Shown: positions 20,514-28,506 of the stretch, in pieces | Layout of the letters: each line of letters begins with the position of its first letter | Position numbering within the stretch: the first letter of the stretch is position 1 | Origin: Ministeria vibrans ATCC 50519 | Lineage: Eukaryota > Opisthokonta > Filasterea | Assembly: GCA_943704425.1 (NCBI GenBank) | Contig: CALSCP010000942.1 | Location: forward strand, 1 to 28,506 | Reading direction: 5' to 3' | DNA: 28,506 nucleotides | Program-made: the position numbers and the translations under genes | The notes under the pieces: model-generated | What the model saw: the letters and a program-made list of their open reading frames with translations, nothing else | The model's database searches: none | What the model was told of the DNA's origin: nothing

Positions 20514-20949
20514 CGCGGCAAGAGAGGCTCAGGGGGAGGAGTACAGGGGGAAAACGGGCGACGGTTGAAATGTTGGATTCACTCTGAGTCTGTCGCTCCG
20601 CCAACTCCCGGTGCGCGCCTCGCTGTATGCGATGAGGGAAACAGGTTGGAAGGGGGCCAAGGCAAAAAAGGAGGCGGTAATCTACTTATTCTTACGTCTG
20701 CAATAAACAACACAAGTCAGTTCCTTCCACATCATATTCTCATCTCCTCTTACATCTGTCATATTGTGCACGCTTGTTTTCTTGTAGATAGTGAATTAGT
20801 GATGGGCTAAACAAACAGTTTAAACTGAAAAAAAAATCAAAAATTAAAATAATTATAATGGATTTGAATAACTTTTCATTACGTAATTAATAATATATTT
20901 CGGTCTCAACTCTCTCGTCTCTCTACGATATACCCAACACCCATTCTAA
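20514..20949. promoter_or_regulatory. Divergent intergenic region between the PDZ gene (-) and small membrane protein gene (+)
   Basis: These 436 bp are GC-rich near the PDZ gene and AT-rich from 20815 (A9 and AATTA runs) toward the plus-strand gene. CTCTCGTCTCTC lies about 35 bp before the plus-strand ATG. The region must carry both promoters. The plus-strand reading frame across its left half looks accidental. Confidence 0.55.
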
Positions 20950-21446
20950 ATGTTCCGACCGATCGCAAGACTTCTCCTGCTTCTGCCTTTTGTCACATTC
21001 ACATACATTGCGCATTTCGTACAACACTCTCCCTCTTGCGCCTGACAGCCCTCCAGCCCCTCCAGCCCCGACTGACCCCTTGCTTGTAGCATTCAAACTG
21101 GATTAATGACTTTGTCGCTGCCCATCCTGAACTGCAAAGTGTTCAGGTAGACACAACACATTTGAAATGATGCCAAAACGACAAGACTCATTCTCCTCAC
21201 TCCATTCAGAGCTCGCAACTGATGGCGTACGTTGAACTTGGTCTGGTGGCGCTGATTCTGAGCAACAGTCTGCGTCGCGCCGCCTCCTTCTTCCTGATTC
21301 TCTCGCTGGCCGTGTCGCTTGTCACTGTGTACGTTCCCGTCCTTCGCGCCGCGTCCGCCAACCCCGACAAGGTCGTGTTCGCCCTCCTGGCTGCCTTCCA
21401 CGCTGCAGCCATTGGTGGTCTTGCCCTGTGCTTCGACCAGGATTAG
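20950..21446 (+). CDS. Small membrane protein of unknown function, 120 aa
   Basis: Three exons, 20950-21018, 21090-21146 and 21210-21446, join in frame. I do not recognise the family. Residues 5-22 are hydrophobic (ARLLLLLPFVTFTYIAHF), acting as signal anchor or TM1. A polar stretch of about 25 residues follows (HSNWINDFVAAHPELQSVQ). Then come three further hydrophobic segments: LGLVALILS, FFLILSLAVSLVTVYVPVL and VVFALLAAFHAAAIGGLAL. The protein ends FDQD. Short exons, clean GT-AG borders and an AATAAA 38 nt after the stop support a real gene. It faces the PEX11-like gene tail to tail. Confidence 0.65.
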
Positions 21447-21483
21447 AGTCGAGTCCCTTTTTTTTGCATTGTACACACATAAT

Positions 21484-21496
21484 AATAAACTTTATT
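21484..21496. terminator. Bidirectional poly(A) signal AATAAA-C-TTTATT
   Basis: The plus strand reads AATAAA at 21484-21489 for the small membrane protein gene. Plus-strand TTTATT at 21491-21496 is AATAAA on the minus strand and overlaps the PEX11-like stop codon (21497-21495). The two convergent stop codons are only about 50 bp apart. Confidence 0.7.
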
Positions 21497-21791
21497 ACAT
21501 TGCCCTTCGCACTTTGGCGACCACCTGAAGTATCCCGGTGAACGACGAACAGAGTCCAAGAAGCGCAATAAGTCCCGCGTTGAGTCGTTGACGGAACACA
21601 AGCGACGAGGCAAGTGGGAACTCTATGAGAGTCACAATCAACTCGTCAACAAACAACAAGAACCAACGCGCAAACTCGCCCTTTCCCTTACCAAACGCAT
21701 AATGAAGATACGCAATCCGATCGGTCTTTCCCACGAGAACATCGTGTACAACTCCCAAAACAATGCCCCACATCCACGAATGACTGATTAT
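21495..21791 (-). CDS. PEX11-like peroxisomal membrane protein, last exon only
   Basis: PEX11 proteins remodel peroxisomal membranes for elongation and division. Only a 98-residue C-terminal exon is present, starting at a clear acceptor (TTTTGTAG at 21799-21792) in phase 0. It contains MWGIVLGVVHDV, a W-F-LLFVDELIVTLIEFPLASS segment, and a terminal hydrophobic segment LNAGLIALLGLCSSFTGIL followed by a basic end (KVRRAM). The pattern of a final G-x-x-ALLG-x-x-SS-x-x-G-x-x-Q helix after a D-E-x-I-x-x-x-x-E helix resembles the PEX11 C-terminus. Upstream on the minus strand is a TC tract and then the sense strand of another gene, with no candidate 5' exons. The gene is therefore broken in this sequence, most simply by assembly. 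Other small multi-pass proteins are possible. Confidence 0.55.
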   Translation of the reverse strand: MISHSWMWGIVLGVVHDVLVGKTDRIAYLHYAFGKGKGEFARWFLLFVDELIVTLIEFPLASSLVFRQRLNAGLIALLGLCSSFTGILQVVAKVRRAM

Positions 21792-21811
21792 CTACAAAAG
21801 ATGCTCAATAC

Positions 21812-21812
<1 letters not shown>

Positions 21813-21898
<86 letters not shown>

Positions 21899-21926
21899 TG
21901 TCTCTTCCTGTCTCTCTCTCTCTCTC
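21813..21926. repeat. (TC)n microsatellite between two 5'-truncated genes
   Basis: About 41 uninterrupted TC units (21813-21894), then degenerate TC with two TTCCTG units. It lies between the acceptor of the PEX11-like exon on the minus strand and the acceptor of the DsbA-like exon on the plus strand. It is a likely point of assembly collapse. Confidence 0.95.
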
Positions 21927-21949
21927 GCGCGCGATCATTGCTTGTGTAG

Positions 21950-23371
21950 GCGGCGCGCACGGGTCTCTCCGTTGACGCCTGGCCGGTGGGTCAGAAGATT
22001 CGCACGCTGTCTGCCCTCCGTCTGCTCTGCTCGCCGTCATTGGGCGCAGAGCGACGCATTGCCCTGACACACGCCCTTTTCAACGCCTACTGGCAACAAG
22101 CACGCGATATCTCGAGCGAGGACATTCTACAGACTGTGGCTGATGAGACCTTTGGCGTGGGCGTGATCGATGCGCGCCAGTTCATCGCAGCAGAGGAGTC
22201 CAAGGCGGCACTGACTGCCAACACGGACACGGCGCTGGCCGAGGGAGTCTTTGGCGTACCCTCCTTCATTGTCAACACCAACGGCACAGACAAGCAACTG
22301 TTTTGGGGCGCCGATCGTCTCCACTTTGTTGCACAGGCGCTCTCTCTCACGCGCACGGCAGTCCCTCCACGTCTCACGGGCGACCATATTTACTCCCATC
22401 CCGTTCCCGTCGACTTTTTTCACGACTTTGCCTCACCCTGGTCGTTCCTCGGCTGGATGCAAGCCAAAGAGGCCATTGCGCGCGCAGGAGGGCGTCTAGT
22501 GTCGCGACCCATCCTCCTTGGTGCGCTCTTCAAGCAGATTGGGACGCCCGACGTCCCCATGCGCTTCATGGCGCGCGCCAAGCAAGAGTACGCTATGAAG
22601 GACCTCCTCATGCATGCCAAGGTACTACGACTAGAACCATAACCATATCTTTTGACTCCTACCGCGCTCGGAAATATCTCTTGTAGAACATTGGGGGAGT
22701 GTGCAGTGCGTTTGCGTGGCCCTCCAACTTCCCACTGCGCACTGTGCTGCCACTGCGCGTGGCTCTCGTGCTTGACAACGACCCCTCAGTCATCACTGCC
22801 ATCTACACTGCCGCTTGGACTCAAGACAAAGTACACAACGAGAGAGAGAGAGAGAGGAGGGAGAAAGAAACAAAGTGATAGAGAGAGAGAGAGAGGAGGG
22901 AGAAAGAAATAAAGTGATAGAGAGATAGAGAGGGGGGAGAAAGAAACAAAGTGATAGAGAGAGAGAGAGAGAAACAAAGTGATAGAGTGATAGAGAGAGA
23001 AAGAGAGAGAGAAAGAGACATAGACAGAGAGTGACAGAGAGGAAGATTGGGAAGTCACACTGGAAAAGAAACAATTAATTATCTCTTGGTATTAGGACAT
23101 TGGTGATCCTGAGGTTCTTGCTGCTGTGCTACGCGACGCAGGTGTTTCGCGTTCAATCGACGATGTCTACGCTGCGTGTCAGACCCCTGCCATCAAAGAG
23201 GCGCTCAAGTCCAACACGACGGCTGCTGCCGACGCCGGCGCCTGTGGCGTGCCCACCTTTTGTGTCCACGACGAAACCCTCTTTGGCCAGGACCGTCTTG
23301 CCGTTGTCTGTGATCTCATCAATGGTTGGTCCGCCGATCGCGCCAATAGTGTGCCTTCATCAAAATTGTAA
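21950..23371 (+). CDS. Tandem DsbA-like (GST kappa / HCCA isomerase) protein with PTS1, 5' end missing
   Basis: Thioredoxin-fold proteins of the GST-kappa and 2-hydroxychromene-2-carboxylate isomerase group use glutathione and a catalytic Ser. Visible exons 21950-22621, 22687-22830 and 23096-23371 give 363 aa in frame. Domain 1 lacks its N-terminal beta-alpha-beta part: it starts inside the helical region (RTGLSVDAWPVG), then ALFNAYWQQARDIS and a cis-Pro loop GVFGVPSF followed by LFWGADRL. Domain 2 is complete: VDFFHDFASPWSFLGW (the Ser-Pro catalytic motif), RPILLGALFKQIG, IYTAAWTQDKDIGD, cis-Pro loop CGVPTF, LFGQDRL. The protein ends SSKL, a canonical peroxisomal PTS1. The first exon opens at acceptor TGTGTAG, so 5' exons with the domain 1 start must exist, but none are in the window. 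The intron before domain 1's helical part matches the one in domain 2 after MHAK, supporting internal duplication. Confidence 0.75.
22841..23040. repeat. GA minisatellite in DsbA-like gene intron
   Basis: Three to four units of GGAGGGAGAAAGAAACAAAG followed by TGATAGAGAG and GA runs, within the 265-nt intron 22831-23095. Here the GA strand is the sense strand, opposite to the other introns that carry this repeat. Confidence 0.9.
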
Positions 23372-23469
23372 CACAACTGACAGACAGTCTGTGAGTCTGA
23401 CTCAATCGTCATTCGTCAATTATCATTTATTCAATAATTTTCAATTTTCGACTTCAACTTCTGTTCGGA
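23372..23469. other. 98-bp intergenic gap between DsbA-like and FAM193-like genes
   Basis: Short AT-rich spacer between a stop and the next ATG on the same strand. It contains TTATCATTTATTCAATAAT; no exact AATAAA. It must hold the 3' end of one gene and the promoter of the next. Confidence 0.5.
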
Positions 23470-26400
23470 ATGAAACCTCGTCCTAGCGAAGAGGCTGATC
23501 GAGGTCGAGACTTTCTCGCCGAGGAGGAAGAAGCCTTTGAAGAGGCTTACGGTACGCGTTTCAGACTCGCACACTCATTCTCGCTCTCATTCTCGCCCTC
23601 TCGCGCTCTCTAACCTGCTCTTTGTTACATTCCACCCCCACTACACGTGTACACACATGTGTGCACACACGCATTCCCTCACCTCTATCGTATTGTGCCA
23701 CTTTTTCGCCTTTTTCGCTCACTCCTCCATCTCCGTCTCTCTCCCTCTCTCTCTGTAGGCTATGTAAGTGACTTTCCCAGCGACGCTTTCCTCTCACTCG
23801 ACGCACATTGACAATCGTCGTACATGACGTGCTGTGTTTTGTCGACTGGGGACCGTGTGTTGTCCCGAGAGAGTGAAAAAGAAAAACGTGTTTCAAGTTC
23901 TCATCTTGCTCTGTTCTCTCTCGCACACCACAGCCAAGTGTTGAGGCGTTTCACGCTGCCGTCCGCACCAGTGGCTTTGCAACGGCGAGTGTCTGCATTG
24001 CCTGCGGCGAATTGCCGCAGCCCAACGAGGTAAAGCATCCGGAGGACATGTTTTATATATTTTATGTATTTTTGGTCTTACTGCGTCGTGGTTATGTGCT
24101 GCAGGTGACCAATGCACTGACGGTCTCTCCTGAGCTGCTCATTGGAACATCGCTAGAGTTGGACGAGGACTCGGCTGCTCTCGAAGACACCGATCCCTAC
24201 CCACCCGTCAGCAAGAAAAACGACAACTAACCCCCTGACTGACCGACTGACCGTTATCCATCTTCGCGACCGTTCTTCCTTAGGTTTCACTCTTTGTGTG
24301 TCTGAAATGCCGCAAGCTCATTGAAGAAGACGACTCCGGCGCACTGAGTGTTCTGGCGGCGCGTGATCTGCTTGCTCAGCTCCCGCGTGCCATGGCCGGG
24401 ATGCGCGAAGGGATCGTCATTGAGGAGATCATCGAAGGAGAGGCAAACGATCCGTTGCGGCAGCTCGATGCCAAGCGAGACCCTGTCTTGTACGACTTTG
24501 AAGACGTAGATGATGATGATGATGATGATGATGATGACGACGACGACGACGACGATGACGATGACGACGACGACGAAGAAGAAGACGACGACGACGATGA
24601 TGAGAACTACGACGACGAAGACATGATTGACGACGACGGGCTGTCTGACTCGGACTCGGACGCCGAGTACGTCGACGCGCACACGCACAGTATTGCCAGC
24701 AACAGCATCCACCATCACCATCACCACCACCACAGCAACAACAGCGCGACGGCCACTGCCACTGCGGCGGTCATGGCCGGTGTCGCTGCGGGTGCACGCG
24801 AGTTCCGTCTCCGCCAAGAATCCTCTCGTCGCCCGACACCTGCCGGAACCACCGCAAAACAACAACACACCACACCAACGGAGCACGACCACCACCACCA
24901 CCACCACCACCACCACCAACAGCAGCAGCAGCAGCAGCAGCAGCCGTATGAGACCCTTCAAGATGCCTGGCAGCAGCTCAGGCGCTCTCTGCGTCTCTTC
25001 TACCGTGATCCCAGGCTCACTGCGCCCCTCAGAACCCCCAAAACAATTGCTCTTCTCCGCTCCGTTACCAAAAAGTACATTTTATTTGATGGCATATCTT
25101 GTGGGTTGATTCCGTTTTATATTTTATAAATTTAGGTTACTTGTGCGCGACGCAGACCAATTGTTCCGACGATTGGAACGCGAAGGTCGCGAGTACATGG
25201 ACGAAAAGCGATCTCAACTCGTTGATCAGGTCTCATATTGTGTGTGTTTCTTTGTTTTCTGTGACTATTTTGACTCACTCTTTTCTCTCTCGGTCTCTCT
25301 TTCAATTTGGGTGCACAGTTGGCGTCTACAAGTGCGTCGCCTAATCGCGCAATGTTGTTTATGGATCAGCTGATGGTTCTTTTTGAATCAGTCAAAGAAG
25401 GTGACAGAATTGATTGTTTGTCACTTTATTTCTCTATCACTTTTTTTTCTTCTCTCTTTACTTTATTACTTTATTTCTCTCTCTGTATACTTTTATTCTC
25501 TCTCTCTTTCTCTCTCTCTCTTACTCTTTCTCTTACTTTCTCTCTTTTTTGTAGTCGCGACACTGTTTCAACCGGTTTTGATCGACTTCGAGAATGAGTA
25601 TCTCTCGACGCTTAAACTGACGTGGATTGAGCTGCAGGAGAATCTCTTTGTCGAAACCATCTTCTCAGACTCTGTTCTTCACGTAAAAACCTTGAACGCA
25701 AAGCAATATTTTCTGTGGGAGTTGAATCTTTCACTTTTATTTTCTTCTTCAATGGTTCTTTGACTCGCCACTTTTTCTTGTGTGTGTGTGTGTGTGTGTG
25801 TGTGTTTTTTTCTTTTTTTTTTTTTTTTTTTTGCGTGTCTGTGTGTGTTTCTTACATTTTGCGAATTTTTTCTCCCTGGTGTCACAGTCTAATCTGCCGG
25901 ATCTCAAAGCGGAACTTCGCGCGCACGCTGAGTTGTCGGCGGTGAATGGGCGCGATGCCATCGAGCGCGAACTCAATCTGCTTCGCAAGTACACTCAGTT
26001 TCAACAGGAAATGGCTGACGTGCTCGGAAGGTCCGTCCTCTCTTTCTTCTCCCCTCTTTTATCACTTTGTTTCTTTCTCCCTCTTTTCTTTCTCTCTCGC
26101 CCTTCTTGGCAAACTTTGGCGCGTGCGCTCTCTCTCTCTCCTCCCTCTGTATTCTCCTACATCTCACTCGTTCTTTTCTCCAGATGTGCTCGTACAACTC
26201 GTTTGTTGGAGCGCCAAGAGTACACCAGAGCTCACAAGACCATGCTCTTTGAGGAGTGGGAGCGAATTCTCGTATGTCACAATCTTTGAAGTCCAGTGTT
26301 TAATTGTATGTTGTGTGCAGATGTTGCGTGGACGACAGGACAAGATCAAAGAAGATGCAAAGAGACGGAAAGAACAGGCAGCCACCGCCACCACGACTTC

Positions 26401-28342
26401 TACAACGACAGAAGCGGGCACAAACAGGGCCACTCAGTTCCTTCCCTCCTCAACGACATCATCCCCTTCTACTACTTCTACGGCTGCCACTACGATTCCT
26501 GCGACGTCCACGACGCTTCCTCCGCAGATGCTCGATGAGTGGGACTCGCTCAATCTCGAGGAGAAGGATGCGCTTTTGCGTGCCGAGTGGGAGAAGCTCC
26601 AGCGAAAGTATCGCGTCAAAACACACTCGGGTGACCTGGAAAAGTTCTCTTGGTCCGATCCCTTCCAACGGCTCATCCACGTAACCATTTTTTCGTTACA
26701 TACCGCTTGATTATCATTAATTTTGTTTTTGTGCATATAGGGTGTGGATTTGCCTGCGTGTCCTTGTGAAAAGTGCAGCGAACTCTCTGCCGAGGGTCTT
26801 GGTGTGACTGCGGGCGCTCACGCCGAGTTGTCCAGTCTGGTGCGCGAGAGACTCATTGCAACGGGAATTGCAGATGCCATGCCGCTCGCCAGCGACATGT
26901 GCATGGATGTGCCTCCGTGCGACTGTGAAGATTGTCTTCCCGGGCGCTACCCGCATGCCTCGGCGACGCCCCTTGACGGCTACGATGCAGAGCCAGACGC
27001 TGCAACCGCCACCATCGGCAGCACAACTACGACCAACACCGCGGCTGTTGTTGGGTCCACATCTGCTTTTGCATCCGATAGTGCTTCAGTGCCGAGCTAC
27101 GATCCGTCGTGTCCACTCTGCGAACCTTCAAGTGACGGTGCGACAGCTGCAGCTCATGGCGGGTCAACGACACTTGCTAATTCGCATTTGTATTCCCGGG
27201 CTGCACCTCATACGCACGACCATGGCAAACACTCGAGATCGCTGACGCCGAAGCAGCGACTGCAACACAATCAACTTCACTTGGCACAACAGAAGCAAAT
27301 TCTCGAGCAACAACACGAGGTTTTGAAACAGAAACAGCAACAGCTGCAGGAGCAACAGCAGAAGCAACAGCAGCTGCTGCAGCAACAGCACATGCAGCAG
27401 CAATACCATCATCCCGCTGACCCTAACGCTGCCGAGTCTGCGTTTGATCGCCTTCCACCGGGTGGTGGCGCGAGGGGAGGGACCGGTGGTGGTGGTGGTG
27501 GGCAGTTACCGCCCCATGGGAGCTCTGGAGGAGGTGGTGGAGGCAACAAAAGTGCACCGCCGCCGTTGAGCACACCACTGAACCGCAAGCTGACGGCACG
27601 CGATCGACTGCGACTCAAGTTCAACCAGAAGCAGCAGGAGAAGGACACCGGTGTGGGTGGCGAGTGGGGAAACGAGGAGGGCACAGGCGAGGGAAAGGAA
27701 GTGACGGGCGATGCGAGTCTGGAGGACCTGGTGTCGTTCATTGAGGGTGGCAAGAAGTCGGAAGGCGTGGCGCAGACCAAGGCGGCTAAGAAAGCACGGC
27801 AGAAGCAGCGCAAGGCGGAGGAGAAGGCACGTCGTGAGGAGGAGGAGCGGGAACGCGCGGCGGAGCGGGAGGCGGTTGCGGCGCGAGAGCGGGAGGCACG
27901 CGAGAAGGAGCTTGTACGACAGCAAGAAGAGGCACTTGAGCGGGACCGGAAGGAGAAGGAGAAGGAAAAGGAAAAGAGCAGTAAGAAGGGTAAGAAGAAC
28001 AAGGGGAAGCAGCAGGAGAAGAAGGAGGTCAAGGGGGTGACGGGCAGCAACAAGGTGGTAGATGAGAAGAGCGGCAGTGCACGAAAGGAGGAGGAGAAGA
28101 AGCAGCAAGGGAGGAAGGAAGTTGAAGCGAGCGATGCTGTAGCAAAGAATGGAGATGAGAGAGAACGACGCGATGGCGGAGCGGAAGCAGAAGAAGAGGA
28201 AGACGAAGGCGACTTTGATTTTGATGACGATGATGAGTTGGAGGAGTTTAAGCGCTTTTGCTTTCGCGATGAGTCCGTTTCGGTGGGAGAGCGCAAGAAG
28301 GTGCTCATTGATGTATCGCGTTTTACCCTCAAAGCAAAGTGA
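23470..28342 (+). CDS. FAM193-like zinc-binding protein with low-complexity tracts, 12 exons
   Basis: Exons: 23470-23551, 23759-23763 (5 nt), 23934-24029, 24105-24206, 24284-25074, 25136-25229, 25319-25400, 25555-25682, 25888-26030, 26184-26271, 26321-26680, 26741-28342; in frame, 1190 aa. CIAC (C50/C53) and CLKC (C101/C104), split over introns, would pair as one zinc ribbon, which supports joining these exons. Exon 5 has an Asp/Glu run of about 40, then His and Gln runs. Middle exons are helical and charged. The last exon carries two C-x-C-x2-C motifs, CPCEKC (664-669) and CDCEDC (717-722), then CPLC, a Gln-rich coiled coil, Gly-rich loops, a long Lys/Glu helix, an acidic patch, and the ending LEEFKRFCF then GERKKVLIDVSRF. 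This end resembles the conserved C-terminal module of FAM193 (IRIZIO) proteins, whose role is poorly known. Weak points are the microexon and the GTCAGC donor at 24207; retention of that intron gives a stop at 24227-24229. Confidence 0.7.
23759..23763 (+). other. 5-nt microexon GCTAT
   Basis: CTCTCTGTAG precedes it and GTAAGTGAC follows, both strong splice sites. Exon 1 ends in phase 1, so g|GC TAT adds Gly-Tyr and restores phase 0 for the exon at 23934. Reading through instead meets TGA within 17 codons. Confidence 0.6.
24511..24610 (+). repeat. (GAY)n codon repeat coding for poly-Asp
   Basis: About 35 GAT/GAC/GAA codons in a row inside the FAM193-like exon 5. A mixture of GAT and GAC argues against very recent slippage. 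CAC/CAT (24708-24735, 24889-24918) and CAG (24919-24941) runs follow in the same exon. Confidence 0.9.
25778..25832. repeat. (TG)n followed by poly-T in FAM193-like intron 8
   Basis: About 12 TG units, then about 25 T with a single C, in the intron 25683-25887. A TG/U-rich tract precedes the acceptor at 25887 and may bind TG- or U-binding splicing factors; this is inference. Confidence 0.85.
26051..26096. repeat. Single CT minisatellite unit in FAM193-like intron 9
   Basis: TTATCACTTTGTTTCTTTCTCCCTC, followed by TTTTCTTTCTCTCTC, matches one reverse-complement unit of the minisatellite at the window ends. Confidence 0.8.
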
Positions 28343-28343
28343 T

Positions 28344-28506
<163 letters not shown>

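Noticed and set aside
20502-20810. 102-codon plus-strand open frame upstream of the small membrane protein
   Set aside because: It starts inside the PDZ gene's first exon on the opposite strand, has Gly/Lys-rich accidental composition, and no splice route to the next gene.
21588-22067. Plus-strand frame across the TC tract as the missing 5' end of the DsbA-like gene
   Set aside because: It is antisense to the PEX11-like exon, translates the repeat as LSLSLS, and contains neither the catalytic Ser motif nor the first strand of the fold.

Overview
This is a gene-dense nuclear fragment from a eukaryote, most likely a unicellular protist; I cannot fix the lineage (an amoebozoan-like genome would fit). 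The evidence is GT-AG introns of about 35-280 nt in every multi-exon gene, a standard genetic code (TAA, TAG and TGA all end genes), AATAAA-type poly(A) signals, intergenic gaps of 50-450 bp, and abundant GA/TC microsatellites carrying a recurring CAAAGTGATAGAG minisatellite in introns and at both window ends. I built the gene models by hand from splice sites. Every model that is complete in the window keeps reading frame through all its junctions.

Layout, left to right. (1) 342-601 minus: the first two exons of a gene running off the left edge, possibly a MYST-type histone acetyltransferase with a chromo-barrel start. (2) 919-6722 plus: an NHE1-type Na+/H+ exchanger of 17 exons, 1476 aa, whose last exon encodes an ~890-residue His/Ser-rich tail. 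(3) 6821-16964 plus: a 3231-aa spectrin/alpha-actinin-like giant with degenerate tandem CH domains, roughly 20 or more spectrin repeats and C-terminal EF-hands. (4) 17260-18681 plus: a two-pass membrane protein resembling the APD1-4 ectodomain family, with a PPxY tail in place of a RING finger. (5) 18769-20513 minus: a 300-aa protein with two PDZ domains in ten exons (syntenin-like layout). (6) 20950-21446 plus: an unrecognised 120-aa membrane protein. (7) 21495-21791 minus: only the last exon of a PEX11-like peroxisomal membrane protein. (8) 21950-23371 plus: a tandem DsbA-like (GST-kappa/HCCA isomerase) protein missing its 5' part and ending in the peroxisomal signal SKL. (9) 23470-28342 plus: a 12-exon, 1190-aa FAM193-like zinc-binding protein with a 5-nt microexon.

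How the genes relate. Genes 2, 3 and 5 (exchanger, spectrin, two-PDZ scaffold) are parts that in animals meet at the cortical membrane skeleton. Genes 7 and 8 are both peroxisomal in prediction. Co-location may be chance. The strongest structural anomaly is at 21792-21949: both flanking genes lose their 5' exons into the same (TC)n tract from opposite sides. Two non-overlapping genes cannot do this without missing sequence, so I suspect an assembly collapse or chimera at the microsatellite.
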